DNA of 64,000 nt from Prevotella sp. UBA7764 (GCA_002481295.1 DLDU01000047.1:30770-94769); one strand, 5' to 3'; shown: positions 23,632-31,629, counted from the first letter of the stretch. Made by a program: numbers and translations. Notes: generated by a model from the sequence alone, not told the origin.

Positions 23632-24477
23632 TTAGTTAACAAAGAAGAACGTCGGGTCTTCCGGCTGGTTTTCGTATCTGTCTCCATGGATTGAAGCATA
23701 TAGTTTGGATTGTTTGTATTCCGGCAGCATATCGGCATACCTTTCCATGTAGTCACGCAGTTCCCATTGCGCTGGCACCATGCAAGGCTTCCCAGATTCC
23801 ATATCACCAATGCTGCGGGCGATATAGTTCACCGCACTTTGGTAGATGCCGATGTCTGCATTTGTCATCTTGCCGGTACGCAGTCGGCAAAGCAGCGCGT
23901 CGTAGTACTCCTGTGAGATTTCCCGTCTGACCATCTGCTCGGCCGTGGCGCGGTACTGGCACACCCGCCGCCAGTTCTCGGCCATGGACAGGTTCCTGTC
24001 GATTGGCCCGTACTCGTTTATTTGGCACGGATCGTAGTATAGGCTTCGGATCGCATTCTTACCCGCCACAGAGTCTCCCCATTTGTCTGTTTTCACAAGA
24101 GCTGCCAGCAGCGCCGAGATGCTCATAAGTGACTGCCACTCCATTTCGTCACGCAGCGCCTTGACGCGTGTCTGCGAGGCCGGGGCCGTGTCATTAGTCG
24201 ATACGACTCCAAAGCCAGTGCCTGTCAACACAAGGTCGAGCGATGGAATGGCACGGAAGAAGGCATGGATGCACACGAACTGCAGGATGGCGTTTTTCAG
24301 ATCATCAGCATCCATCAGAGTGGGGATGTCCTTGAAGAGCAGATCCTGTAGATGCTGATAAGAGCGGCTGAAATACGGCACCATGCGGTTGAATACGCTC
24401 GTATTGCGCTCCGGCATTTTTGCCGCGGGCACATACTGCTCAAAAATCTCTTTGGTAATTTCTTTCGTTACGTCCAT
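23632..24477 (-). CDS. DUF6712-like phage structural protein (putative connector)
   Basis: The 281-aa protein (MDVTKEITKEIFEQYVPAAK, then PYFSRSYQHLQDLL) is mostly helical, without membrane segments. It resembles conserved Bacteroidetes phage proteins encoded next to portals (DUF6712-type, from memory). It follows the portal-like gene by 2 bp and precedes the neck genes. A head-completion or adaptor role is inferred. Confidence 0.6.
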   Translation of the reverse strand: MDVTKEITKEIFEQYVPAAKMPERNTSVFNRMVPYFSRSYQHLQDLLFKDIPTLMDADDLKNAILQFVCIHAFFRAIPSLDLVLTGTGFGVVSTNDTAPASQTRVKALRDEMEWQSLMSISALLAALVKTDKWGDSVAGKNAIRSLYYDPCQINEYGPIDRNLSMAENWRRVCQYRATAEQMVRREISQEYYDALLCRLRTGKMTNADIGIYQSAVNYIARSIGDMESGKPCMVPAQWELRDYMERYADMLPEYKQSKLYASIHGDRYENQPEDPTFFFVN

Positions 24478-24479
24478 GG

Positions 24480-25862
24480 TTATTTTTCTTCGTTTATGTT
24501 GGAAGCACTATTTATTGTCGTCTGCTTGGCATCGGTATTCTTATCAAGTGTGGTAAGCAGGATCATCGGCACATCGGGATAGACCTTATCCTCCCACTCG
24601 TTGAAGAGGATGGCCACCTGATGTGGCAGAAGGAGCAGGTCGTGGGTCATCGTCTCCAGGGCCTGCTTCATCGTGAAGAGCTCCCGCTTGTCCGATCCGC
24701 TGTTGTTCATCTGACTCTTACCCGGATTGGCACCGGCAAGATTGGGATGCACATTGTCGTCATAGCAGAGCATGTTGCTCACCTCAGCGATATCGTCGTT
24801 ATATTCGTTGCCGGCCTTCGACGTGTCCACAAGCGTAATTTTCAGGTTGTGGCGTTCCTTTCCGTCGATGGTAGTGGCAAAGTCGCTCCACACCATTTTG
24901 TCGCTGTTTTCCGAGCCCGTCAGGCATTTCTTGATATTCTCAAGGAAGTCTTTCTTCATGTCCTGGTATGCCTGCGTCCCCTCACTGATGCCCATGGAGT
25001 GGGCACGACTCGCCCAAAACTCCTGAGCCACCTCGACATGATAGCGGATGTTCGAGCCATTCTTAAGCTTGGCCAGCTTCGCGGCAGTGAGCTGCCCATA
25101 GATGTTGTACCAGCCGTCACGCAGCACGCCCGTCCAGTATGGAGTAGGATACAGTCGGCAGTTGGGTGTCGGTATACGCGTGACGATGGCATACTTGTGA
25201 TTTTTGGGTGAGTCCGTGCGGAAAACGCCCAATTCATCGCGCTCCTTACCCGTGCGGGCGAGCAGGTCGCCGACGGGATCGTCCTCGTCGAGCAGCGGTA
25301 TCACCTCGATGTCCTTTGGCTGTGCGTTGTCTTCCCAGTCGGCAAAGAAGATGTTGTTGACCTTCCCGTCCTCGTCCGGCAGCTCAAAGCGCACGTTGCA
25401 AGCGTCCTTGTGCACCAGCCGCACGATCTTCTTCCGGTCGCGGTCGAGGATGACCACAGTCACGGCAAAGGCAAAATACTTCATGTCGACGATCTGCTCC
25501 GCAAAGAACTTCTTGACATTGTTGCGGATCATCCAGCGCCTTATCTCCGGATCCATGGTCGGCTTGGGCTCTTTGTCCTGACGTGTGGACGCGTCCATGT
25601 ACTCCACCCCGCGGCCGTAGCACGTCAGCAGGTTGAAGTACTTGTTTTGCATCATCACCGAATTCTTCTCCACAAGCTCTGTGAGCCGGTAGGGGATCTG
25701 GTTCGACGCCCCATAAAGGACAATCTGATAATTTCGGTTGCCGACCGATATGGACGTGGTGTACTGCTTCTCCTTTTGCGTGTAGATATCCTTCGATTCG
25801 ACCGGGCTCACACGGTTCACCGGAATGTCGAGTACATCGGGTGCTAATGTAATTTTTTCCAT
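24480..25862 (-). CDS. Putative phage portal protein
   Basis: The 460-aa protein has portal-like features. The N-terminal half is alpha/beta (SVGNRNYQIVLYGASNQIPY, MQNKYFNLLTCYGRGVEY) and contains an ILDRDRKKIVRLVHKDACNV segment like the 'record of values' region of portals. The C-terminal part is helical, with SQMNNSGSDKRELFTMKQAL. Its size (about 460 aa) and the adaptor-like genes downstream agree. It is distant from the large terminase (6 kb), which is unusual because small accessory operons lie between. Confidence 0.6.
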   Translation of the reverse strand: MEKITLAPDVLDIPVNRVSPVESKDIYTQKEKQYTTSISVGNRNYQIVLYGASNQIPYRLTELVEKNSVMMQNKYFNLLTCYGRGVEYMDASTRQDKEPKPTMDPEIRRWMIRNNVKKFFAEQIVDMKYFAFAVTVVILDRDRKKIVRLVHKDACNVRFELPDEDGKVNNIFFADWEDNAQPKDIEVIPLLDEDDPVGDLLARTGKERDELGVFRTDSPKNHKYAIVTRIPTPNCRLYPTPYWTGVLRDGWYNIYGQLTAAKLAKLKNGSNIRYHVEVAQEFWASRAHSMGISEGTQAYQDMKKDFLENIKKCLTGSENSDKMVWSDFATTIDGKERHNLKITLVDTSKAGNEYNDDIAEVSNMLCYDDNVHPNLAGANPGKSQMNNSGSDKRELFTMKQALETMTHDLLLLPHQVAILFNEWEDKVYPDVPMILLTTLDKNTDAKQTTINSASNINEEK

Positions 25863-25866
25863 GTCT

Positions 25867-26121
25867 CTATATATATACTGGGTGCCCGTTCACGTAGAAC
25901 AGCAGCACGTCGATGATTTTCCTTACCTCGCCGTTCTCGTTGTTGCGGTAGTTATGCGTACGGCCTACCGAGTTGCCGGAGGTCACCGTCCAGCCCTTCA
26001 GCACGATCTTATGCCCGTCGTGGGCCAGCGCCACGAGGCTGACAGCCTCATGCTTCTCTGCACATTCGTCGAGGAATGCCTTGACCTCCTGCAGGCTGAT
26101 GGGTTTGAGAACTTTTTCCAT
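25867..26121 (-). CDS. Small phage protein, unknown
   Basis: I start it at the ATG at 26121 (MEKVLKPISLQEVKAFLDEC), 13 bp after the preceding stop; an upstream in-frame ATG would overlap that gene by 100 bp. The 84-aa product has a helix and then beta-like segments (VSLVALAHDGHKIVLKGWTV). It ends with VNGHPVYI, 4 bp before the portal-like gene. There are no functional motifs. Confidence 0.6.
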   Translation of the reverse strand: MEKVLKPISLQEVKAFLDECAEKHEAVSLVALAHDGHKIVLKGWTVTSGNSVGRTHNYRNNENGEVRKIIDVLLFYVNGHPVYI

Positions 26122-26134
26122 ATTTCTGCCTCCT

Positions 26135-27214
26135 TTACTCAAATGTGTAATCAAAAGTTCCATCGAAGACACGCAGACGCTTTGTCTCGGTGTCGATGAC
26201 ATTATGGAGCTTCTGCGCATACATCCACGAGAACTCATACGACGGCATATTGTCGTCCTCGTTGGTCACCTCGTCCTTGACATCAGAGACGACGACCTCC
26301 TTGCCCATCTTGCCGCCGTTATAGAGATAGACCTGCTGAGAGCGGAAGAGCTCATCCGCCCACTCGGCCATCGCATAGGAGAGGGAGCCGGTATTGGCGG
26401 TCAGCTGGCGTTGTTCCTGGATGGCATAGTTGCGGGTCTTATCACCCACCACAGCCGTGGAATAGGTGAACTTGCTCGACTTCTTGTGCGTACCGGTACA
26501 GTGGATATACTCCCAACAGCCAAAGGAGTTGAGGAAGGCCAGGGACGGGGCTGGTGGAACTTTATCCACCACCAGCTCATAGGGCTGTTCCCGCTCTCCT
26601 GACTTGCAGACGTAGCCCACGAGGCGAGCTCCATCATCGGCATTGACGGCTGCCAGGATCTTCGATGGCGACACATCATAATCCTGCACCTTGCCCGTCG
26701 TGTTGACAGGTGCCAAAGTGCCGGACATCTCTTTGAGCGAGCCATCAGCGGTCACAAAGCAGGCTGATACAGTCAGATCTCCCGCATCGTAGGCGCTCAG
26801 GCTCTCTTTGCGCCCCATGGCGGTCACTTTCGTGCCCATGAGGATGTTAAGGAAGTGCCGCTGGCAGAACGTGGCGGCGTCTATCTGAGGGTCGACATTG
26901 CCGAAGAGCACGGTGCCAAGATCCACGTCCAGGGCAGCGGCCTGCACACCAGAGCCCGTGATGTCATAGACGGAGGCCGCAGCTTTCACGGAACCATACT
27001 GGCGCGCGTAGGGCTCGCAGAGATCTCCGGGATGGTAGATGGTCACAGAGCTGCTCTCATCGGGGTAATACACCTCGTTGAGCACCTCATGTGTGCCATA
27101 GGCCGAGGTCACTTTGATGGACACACGCACTTGCGCGGACGGGCTTTTGAGCACGAGGTCCTCCATCGTGCCCGTAAAGCTCAGCGGACCGGGTTTACTG
27201 ATGACCGTCGACAT
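26135..27214 (-). CDS. Phage structural protein, unknown (beta-rich, 359 aa)
   Basis: It starts MSTVISKPGPLSFTGTMEDL and reads as a beta-sandwich-rich protein (VRVSIKVTSAYG, VTIYHPGDLCEPYARQYG). Similar proteins occur as conserved hypotheticals in Bacteroidetes phages. Its place directly before the portal-like gene and after a late promoter suggests a virion protein, possibly tail or decoration. The function is not established. Confidence 0.6.
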   Translation of the reverse strand: MSTVISKPGPLSFTGTMEDLVLKSPSAQVRVSIKVTSAYGTHEVLNEVYYPDESSSVTIYHPGDLCEPYARQYGSVKAAASVYDITGSGVQAAALDVDLGTVLFGNVDPQIDAATFCQRHFLNILMGTKVTAMGRKESLSAYDAGDLTVSACFVTADGSLKEMSGTLAPVNTTGKVQDYDVSPSKILAAVNADDGARLVGYVCKSGEREQPYELVVDKVPPAPSLAFLNSFGCWEYIHCTGTHKKSSKFTYSTAVVGDKTRNYAIQEQRQLTANTGSLSYAMAEWADELFRSQQVYLYNGGKMGKEVVVSDVKDEVTNEDDNMPSYEFSWMYAQKLHNVIDTETKRLRVFDGTFDYTFE

Positions 27215-27217
27215 AGG

Positions 27218-27613
27218 CTACTCATTGATACCGCACCAGTCCTTTGCGATCACCTTGGCTTGCTCGCACCAGGCGTTGAACTCGGTGAATTCGGTGTTAT
27301 TGGCGCTGTCGCTGCCGTCGTCGCCATTGATCTTATGGCGGACGATGCTCAGCTCCTCACTCTCGCTGTACTTCGATCGGATGATGGCATTGGCCACGTC
27401 GTGATAGTTGGTCATGTCCTCGCACGGCATGATGGTGCCGCCGTCCTTCTCCGTGCCTTCATAGCAGTATGCCTTGCGTGGTTCCGGGGCTTTGTCGCCC
27501 TCATAGTGTTCGGGGACGTAGTCATCGACCACTGTCTCATTTAGATATCCGATGATGTGCCCGTTGTCATACTGTAGCATCGTGCGGCGGGTTTCGTAAT
27601 AAGCTTTATACAT
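27218..27613 (-). CDS. Phage protein, unknown (first gene of the portal operon)
   Basis: The 131-aa acidic protein (MYKAYYETRRTMLQYDNGHI) has no recognised domain. It begins 28 bp after a late-type promoter and ends 3 bp before the next gene, so it is the first gene of the connector operon. Confidence 0.6.
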   Translation of the reverse strand: MYKAYYETRRTMLQYDNGHIIGYLNETVVDDYVPEHYEGDKAPEPRKAYCYEGTEKDGGTIMPCEDMTNYHDVANAIIRSKYSESEELSIVRHKINGDDGSDSANNTEFTEFNAWCEQAKVIAKDWCGINE

Positions 27614-27641
27614 AAGTCTATCTTTTAAGATGTTTCATCGG

Positions 27642-27677
27642 CAAAGATAACGCACGTACACATTAAATGAAAATACG
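27642..27677 (-). promoter_or_regulatory. Phage late-type promoter before the portal operon
   Basis: On the minus strand TTGCGTATTTTC (ending at 27669) is followed after exactly 19 nt by TATCTTTG (27642-27649). It lies directly after the terminator of the preceding operon. Confidence 0.75.
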
Positions 27678-27683
27678 CAAAAA

Positions 27684-27711
27684 GGCGCACACGTCTCACG
27701 ACGCATGCGCC
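27684..27711 (-). terminator. Terminator of the four-gene accessory operon
   Basis: On the minus strand GGCGCA...TGCGCC with an inner CGTC-GTGA-GACG stem is followed by TTTTTG. It sits between the end of the gene at 27749 and the late promoter at 27642-27677. Confidence 0.75.
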
Positions 27712-27748
27712 CTCAAAAAAAATGTGCTATTTGTTTTTTAAAACTTCT

Positions 27749-28012
27749 CTAATCTATTACCCACACCAGGCGGTCATCGACTCTTTCGAGGCGGTAGCCG
27801 TGTGAGCTCATGTAGTCAAAGACCTGTGCCTTCGTGACTTTGAGCGTCTCACGCACGTTGGCAGCGATCTCCTCCGACGTGAACCGCCCGCTGTCGCTCT
27901 CATTGCAGAAGTAGGCATCGAGCGCCATTTCCACCTGCGAGTCCTCTGCAATGGGTGCATCCTTTGTCGGCTTCTCCTTGTCGTAGTGGACAAATTCGAT
28001 TCGCTTAGCCAT
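27749..28012 (-). CDS. Small phage protein, possible winged-helix
   Basis: The 87-aa protein (MAKRIEFVHYDKEKPTKDAP) has a C-terminal half (FTSEEIAANVRETLKVTKAQ, then a beta hairpin YRLERVDDRLVWVID) that could form a winged helix. That is a guess from the pattern. It is the last gene of a four-gene operon with overlapping starts, and it overlaps the previous gene by 8 nt. Confidence 0.5.
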   Translation of the reverse strand: MAKRIEFVHYDKEKPTKDAPIAEDSQVEMALDAYFCNESDSGRFTSEEIAANVRETLKVTKAQVFDYMSSHGYRLERVDDRLVWVID

Positions 28013-28205
28013 GCTCCACCTCCTTTCCTTTTGCTCTGTTCAACACTTCACGCAGCTTGGCATCGTCGATCTTGCGGATCACATGCTCGTTGCCCTCTTC
28101 GTCTACCAGCACCACGAGATACGATGGATAGTAGCTGTCTACCACCATCAACTCTATGGCGTTCATGTCCTGAGACACATGCTCTTGCAGATTCCAATCA
28201 CTCAT
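28005..28205 (-). CDS. Small phage protein, unknown (66 aa)
   Basis: I start it at the ATG at 28205 (MSDWNLQEHVSQDMNAIELM), which overlaps the previous stop by 8 nt. The beta-hairpin-like middle (YLVVLVDEEGNEHVIR) and basic tail give no family clue. Confidence 0.5.
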   Translation of the reverse strand: MSDWNLQEHVSQDMNAIELMVVDSYYPSYLVVLVDEEGNEHVIRKIDDAKLREVLNRAKGKEVEHG

Positions 28206-28491
28206 GGCTGCCTCCTTCCTCATCCTTGTTCAACCGCGGTATAGCGACAGCGTCCACACGGACCATGTAACTTGCCATCGCAGCCCAGCGAATGATATCA
28301 CGAACGTCTTTATTATGTGTCATCTCTGATACGAGCATTTTTGTAATCGCATAGTTGTCACCTTTTACGTCTCCTCGCAATGAAAAGATGTCCTTGCCCA
28401 AAACTTCGTCCACCTCCACGCTGATTTTCGTACCAGGCTTCAACTCTGTCTCCATGATCTCGTGCAAGATCTTATTTATTCCCTCGTTCAT
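28198..28491 (-). CDS. Small phage protein, unknown (97 aa)
   Basis: The start at 28491 (MNEGINKILHEIMETELKPG) gives an ATGA overlap with the membrane-protein gene upstream. Both ends are helical (DIIRWAAMASYMVRVDAV) and there is an acidic C-terminus. No family was recognised. Confidence 0.5.
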   Translation of the reverse strand: MNEGINKILHEIMETELKPGTKISVEVDEVLGKDIFSLRGDVKGDNYAITKMLVSEMTHNKDVRDIIRWAAMASYMVRVDAVAIPRLNKDEEGGSHE

Positions 28492-28811
28492 CGCTCGCCT
28501 CCTTTCTCGCCTTGGTTCATTCGATAAACAATCCAGCCGCTCACGCACATGGCGGCTATGCTCACCAGCGGGGCCTGCTCCACGCATGCCACGGTCATGC
28601 CCATGGCCAGGGGAAGCACGATGCCGATGCGGATGGCCGCACGCCGTGTCACCTCGAACTCTGCGATACGGCTGTAGAACACGCTCTTGGTGTCGAGCCA
28701 GTTGTTAACACTTGACTTTGCGCTCTGGATTCTCTCCTTCAGAGTGATCTTCTCACTCGAAGCAGAAGGGTTGAGTGCATAACCCTCGAAGTTAATGCTT
28801 GTCTGTTGCAT
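28488..28811 (-). CDS. Small phage membrane protein, first gene of a structured-leader operon
   Basis: The 107-aa protein has a soluble N-terminus and two hydrophobic stretches (about 62-80 and 82-96, IGIVLPLAMGMTVACV and LVSIAAMCVSGWIV), then a charged tail. Its ATG directly abuts the third copy of a 13-16 bp repeat in the leader. The small size and the host-type promoter suggest an accessory or lysogenic role (for example exclusion or a second membrane effector), but this is inference. Confidence 0.6.
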   Translation of the reverse strand: MQQTSINFEGYALNPSASSEKITLKERIQSAKSSVNNWLDTKSVFYSRIAEFEVTRRAAIRIGIVLPLAMGMTVACVEQAPLVSIAAMCVSGWIVYRMNQGEKGGER

Positions 28812-29026
28812 AGCACTATCGTAAACCTTGCAACCGCCTTAATACGGGTGACGGCTGCTCTCCCCGCTGGTTTACGATAGTGCTGTAACTCCGAAGAGTG
28901 GCAAAATCACGGGAAGGCAGCCGTCATATAATTAGGCATTACCCTATATTCCATAAAAAAAGCCCTGCCATCAGGCCGAGCGATAACCGACGCTCTGCGG
29001 AGTAGATACAACTACTATCGTAAACC
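28812..29026 (-). ncRNA. Highly structured 5' leader, candidate RNA switch
   Basis: Transcribed leftward from the promoter at 29032-29063. Features in order: GGTTTACGATAGT (copy 1, 29026-29014) at the start site; a hairpin GAGCG...CGCTC; a terminator-like GCCTG-ATGG-CAGGGC followed by seven Ts (about 28958-28975); a 16-bp stem with one bulge joining GACGGCTGC-type arms (28910-28925 with 28850-28866); a UUCG tetraloop hairpin (28888-28899); copy 2 in inverted orientation (28884-28869) in the loop; and copy 3 (28827-28812) touching the ATG. Copy 2 can pair with either copy 1 or copy 3, so alternative folds are possible. Confidence 0.5.
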
Positions 29027-29031
29027 GTTGG

Positions 29032-29063
29032 CAAAGATAAGCATTTCTAATATTAGAAACAAA
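29032..29063 (-). promoter_or_regulatory. Host-type promoter of the structured-leader operon
   Basis: On the minus strand TTTG (29060-29063), a 20-nt spacer and TATCTTTG (29032-29039) fit the Bacteroidetes consensus, unlike the phage late promoters. It could be active in the lysogen. Confidence 0.65.
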
Positions 29064-29099
29064 TATTTTGCGAGAAATTTTCATTTTTCCTGCAAAAAA

Positions 29100-29137
29100 G
29101 TTGAGGGCAGGTCGCTCATCAGCGTCCTGCCCTCAAC
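29100..29137 (-). terminator. Terminator of the BRCT-protein operon
   Basis: GTTGAGGGCAGG (29100-29111) pairs with CCTGCCCTCAAC (29126-29137). On the minus strand the stem is followed by TTTTTTGC, just after the BRCT gene stop. Confidence 0.85.
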
Positions 29138-29144
29138 ATTTTTG

Positions 29145-29693
29145 TTATTTGATACCTTCTTCTTTGAGAACATGAAGGAATTCGGCTTCATTCCACACCT
29201 TGATATCTACACCCTGCTCTTTCAGTTCTGCTATCTTTTTCATCTTTGATGGACCAGCTCCAGCTCCTTTTATCACAATATCTGTCTTTTTCGAGATTGA
29301 GCCATTGACATCAGCCCCATATTGGCGAAGGACAGAAGCTATTTTATCTCTGTCAGGGAACTTTTCAAGTATTCCTGTGAATACTACTTTTTTCTTATAG
29401 AAAATAGTGTCTTTCCGGAGTATATCTTCATCGCTGAGCGGTTTCTTGGTCTCTGCCTTCAACCTGTTTTGCTCATAAAGAACATATTTAAAGCCTTTCA
29501 ATCCGTTGATATCTTTACTGATCTCACCGGCCAAATGAGTTAGGTCAAGTATTGCGTATTGAAACAATGCATTCTCATTGTTGTCAATGAGTATTTCCTT
29601 ATTCCTTTCAAGGTACGAAATCATGTCTTCGCATGATTTTCTTATGTTATTGACTATACTTTCTTTATTCATAGAACTATATTTACGAGCCAT
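29145..29693 (-). CDS. BRCT-domain protein
   Basis: In the 182-aa protein, residues 1-95 are helical. Residues 98-178 form a bacterial-type BRCT domain (KKVVFTGILEKFPDRDKIAS, GADVNGSISKKTDIVIKGAG, then GVDIKVWNEAEFLHVL), like the one at the end of NAD-dependent DNA ligases. BRCT domains bind DNA ends, ADP-ribose or partner proteins. A free-standing one in a phage could interfere with host repair or ligase. It is coupled by an ATGA-type overlap to a 67-aa gene upstream. Confidence 0.8.
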   Translation of the reverse strand: MARKYSSMNKESIVNNIRKSCEDMISYLERNKEILIDNNENALFQYAILDLTHLAGEISKDINGLKGFKYVLYEQNRLKAETKKPLSDEDILRKDTIFYKKKVVFTGILEKFPDRDKIASVLRQYGADVNGSISKKTDIVIKGAGAGPSKMKKIAELKEQGVDIKVWNEAEFLHVLKEEGIK

Positions 29694-29896
29694 TATCTTC
29701 CTACATTAGCCTCCCAAGCCTTGGCATAAGCCTCCCTAACCTTTTCCGCAGAAATTCGTCCATGATATTCCCCACCACTATAACGAACCGACAAATGAAT
29801 GGCATCCCCCATATGGATAGGAGTGCGTTCTGCAGCCTTGTTAGCAATAGTCCGCTCACAAGCCCTGCGTATAGTTTCTTTTGATATAGTGCACAT
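29693..29896 (-). CDS. Small phage protein upstream of the BRCT gene
   Basis: The 67-aa basic protein (CTISKETIRRACERTIANKA, then DAIHLSVRYSGGEYHGRISA) has no recognised domain. Its stop overlaps the BRCT start, so the two are probably co-translated. A weak promoter (TTTTG, then TTACTTTG) lies about 40 bp upstream. Confidence 0.55.
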   Translation of the reverse strand: MCTISKETIRRACERTIANKAAERTPIHMGDAIHLSVRYSGGEYHGRISAEKVREAYAKAWEANVGR

Positions 29897-30024
29897 AACA
29901 AATATGGATATAATTGATTTCTACAACTGCAAAGTAAGGCATTTTTCTCGAATCATGCAAAACTTTGAGCAAAATTATCGTTAATTTGCTCAAAAATAGC
30001 AGTAAGAAGAAGCCGTGAACCCTA

Positions 30025-30132
30025 TTAATTCAGCAATTTCAGCCACGTTTCCTTGCTAATCCATCCTCCGTTGTCCATGAGTTTAGAGAGGATGAGATCG
30101 GCATATTCAGCATTCTTTCCTGTCAGTTGCAT
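30025..30132 (-). CDS. Possible 35-aa phage micro-protein
   Basis: A short frame (MQLTGKNAEYADLILSKLMD...) ends WLKLLN. It reads like a helix-turn-helix-sized peptide, is amphipathic, and fills an otherwise empty gap upstream of the BRCT operon. The length gives little statistical support. Confidence 0.4.
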   Translation of the reverse strand: MQLTGKNAEYADLILSKLMDNGGWISKETWLKLLN

Positions 30133-30156
30133 AACATTCTGTTTTTAGTGGTAAAA

Positions 30157-30185
30157 AGCCTCCCACGCATCACGCGCAGGAGGCT
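30157..30185 (-). terminator. Terminator after the DUF5053-like gene
   Basis: On the minus strand GCCTCC and GGAGGC close a 15-nt loop and are followed by TTTTTACC. Confidence 0.75.
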
Positions 30186-30279
30186 CCAAAAGTTCTTTTA
30201 CATGTAATTGTCTACTTCTTCATGAAGCATTCAATTATTGTTGCGCCGCCAGCCCGGCGGCGGCTTTTGTTCAAAACGG

Positions 30280-30552
30280 CTATACAGTGGCCGGGGCTGG
30301 AATACTTTCAGCGGCACGGCGGATGCGCTCGCTCAAGTCGAAGAGCGCTCCCTTGAGCTGTCCGGCTTCCTGCTCGGTGAAGCCGCCTACGCCGCCATTG
30401 CCGTCGATGCCATACATCTTATGCTGGAACCATGGCACCGACTTGTCAAAGTAAGTGCGTGCTATCTCTCTCCATGACACGGCGAGATAGATGTCACTCA
30501 TCCGCTGCTTCATGTCGGTAATCTTCTCTGCTTGTTTTACTGCTACTTCCAT
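30280..30552 (-). CDS. DUF5053-like small phage protein
   Basis: The 90-aa protein (ITDMKQRMSDIYLAVSWREI, ARTYFDKSVPWFQHKMYGID, then EQEAGQLKGALFDLSERIRR) matches my memory of DUF5053, a small family common in Bacteroidetes phages. It looks like a compact helical, possibly DNA-binding, protein (SWREIARTYF could be an HTH). Its role is unknown. It is followed by a terminator. Confidence 0.65.
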   Translation of the reverse strand: MEVAVKQAEKITDMKQRMSDIYLAVSWREIARTYFDKSVPWFQHKMYGIDGNGGVGGFTEQEAGQLKGALFDLSERIRRAAESIPAPATV

Positions 30553-30597
30553 AATTATTCCTTTTAAGGCTCTCCCCGGAAGGAGAGCCGTTGTTTG

Positions 30598-30762
30598 TCA
30601 TTCGTCTTTTGGCATATCCGTTATTCTGTCGAAGAGGTCTTGCGCATACTCCAGTAATTGCGGATAGCCGTTGGGGTAACTGTTGCAATAGTTTCTGATT
30701 GACTCAATCAGCTCTTTCTCCTCAAAGGAGAGCTCCATCTTGAATTTCTGCTTTTCCTTCAT
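30598..30762 (-). CDS. Small phage protein, unknown (54 aa)
   Basis: I start it at the ATG at 30762 (MKEKQKFKMELSFEEKELIE); an ATG at 30786 is also in frame. The charged helical product is followed by the DUF5053-like gene. A promoter-like TATCTTTG (minus, 30789-30796) lies just before it. Confidence 0.5.
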   Translation of the reverse strand: MKEKQKFKMELSFEEKELIESIRNYCNSYPNGYPQLLEYAQDLFDRITDMPKDE

Positions 30763-30875
30763 TGTTACTGTATTTCTTTTGAACACTGCAAAGATACTAT
30801 CTTTTTAGATACTACGCAAGAAATAAACTATTTATTTTGATAGTAAATGAAAGATTTAACATTTCACCAATGCCA

Positions 30876-30905
30876 AAGGCCGGCTTTCTCACGAAAACCG
30901 GCCTT
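30876..30905. terminator. Strong hairpin in the gene-poor stretch 30787-31629
   Basis: AAGGCCGGCTTTC (30876-30888) pairs with GAAAACCGGCCTT (30893-30905). On the minus strand only TTTGG follows, so it could end transcripts from the promoter at 31166 or stabilise RNA. The rest of 30787-31629 contains an operator-type promoter (31166-31191), a possible small + strand ORF (30979-31134), a GGGGGCGG...CCGCCCCC hairpin (about 31061-31103) and a perfect short palindrome (31448-31468). I see no convincing larger gene. Confidence 0.5.
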
Positions 30906-30978
30906 CCTGTTACTCAAATCACTTGCTTAATCTAATTTGACGTTATGAACTTCACTAAATCACGGAAAGGAGATTCCT

Positions 30979-31134
30979 ATGTGTTTTAATTTTATACCTA
31001 TTGAGGACACTGATAAACACAACTACGTTATGAATGGCTTAGTAACTGATTCAATGCAAATGGGGGCGGCTTGCTGGGCCCTGACATCTTTGCATCCGCC
31101 CCCGACACCTTCTATATATGATCGGATACCATGA
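30979..31134 (+). CDS. Possible 51-aa ORF on the opposite strand
   Basis: A frame (MCFNFIPIEDTDKHNYVMNG...) starts 4 bp after a strong Shine-Dalgarno-like AAGGAG...TTCCT stretch, which is rare in Bacteroidetes. It runs against the surrounding operons and contains a GC-rich hairpin. It may be chance. Confidence 0.25.
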   Translation: MCFNFIPIEDTDKHNYVMNGLVTDSMQMGAACWALTSLHPPPTPSIYDRIP

Positions 31135-31165
31135 AAGGGATCCTACGTTATCTTGGTATCTGCTG

Positions 31166-31191
31166 CAAAGATAGCTAAAATTCCGCATAAA
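31166..31191 (-). promoter_or_regulatory. Promoter with ATGCGG operator-like motif
   Basis: On the minus strand TTTATGCGGAATTTT (31191-31177) is followed after 3 nt by TATCTTTG (31173-31166). The same arrangement occurs at 39677-39707. No TTTG is found at -33, so the motif may substitute for it or be a repressor/activator site. Confidence 0.5.
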
Positions 31192-31447
31192 CGAGGTGTT
31201 TTGCAGAACAAATTCCACATTTCCCCTCTTCTCGCCACCATTTCCACCTCCATTTTCTCCACCAACGGCTGCAAATCATTCCAACATTAGCAAATTCCAT
31301 CTCATTCACGGCATTTTTCAACAATTTCTTCGATAGCCGTTCGAGATCCGTTCGAGAGCCTTAGAGATTCTCACCCCGCCGCCCGAGATAATCTTGTGAA
31401 CACCCCAAATAGCCTAAATCAGCCATTTTCAGCGTCTTTTGTTTTCC

Positions 31448-31468
31448 GTCGCTTTTTCAAAAAGCGAC
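31448..31468. repeat. Perfect short palindrome
   Basis: GTCGCTTTTT and AAAAAGCGAC are separated by one base. It lies in the leftover stretch downstream of the terminase terminator; its role is unknown. Confidence 0.5.
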
Positions 31469-31629
31469 TCCGTCGGAATTGACCCCGCACCGCCCTACGC
31501 CTTAACCGTAATTACAGAGGTCTGCAGCAGCGGTATATGTAGCAGCAATTACCGATTACAGCATGACAGTGTGACGATGCAATTACATATCCCCCGCCAC
31601 ATTTGCGGTCGGTGGCAGGCTGACATGAA

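Noticed and set aside
22782-23639. A 285-aa plus-strand frame
   Set aside because: It is antisense to the connector genes and shows shadow-like composition.
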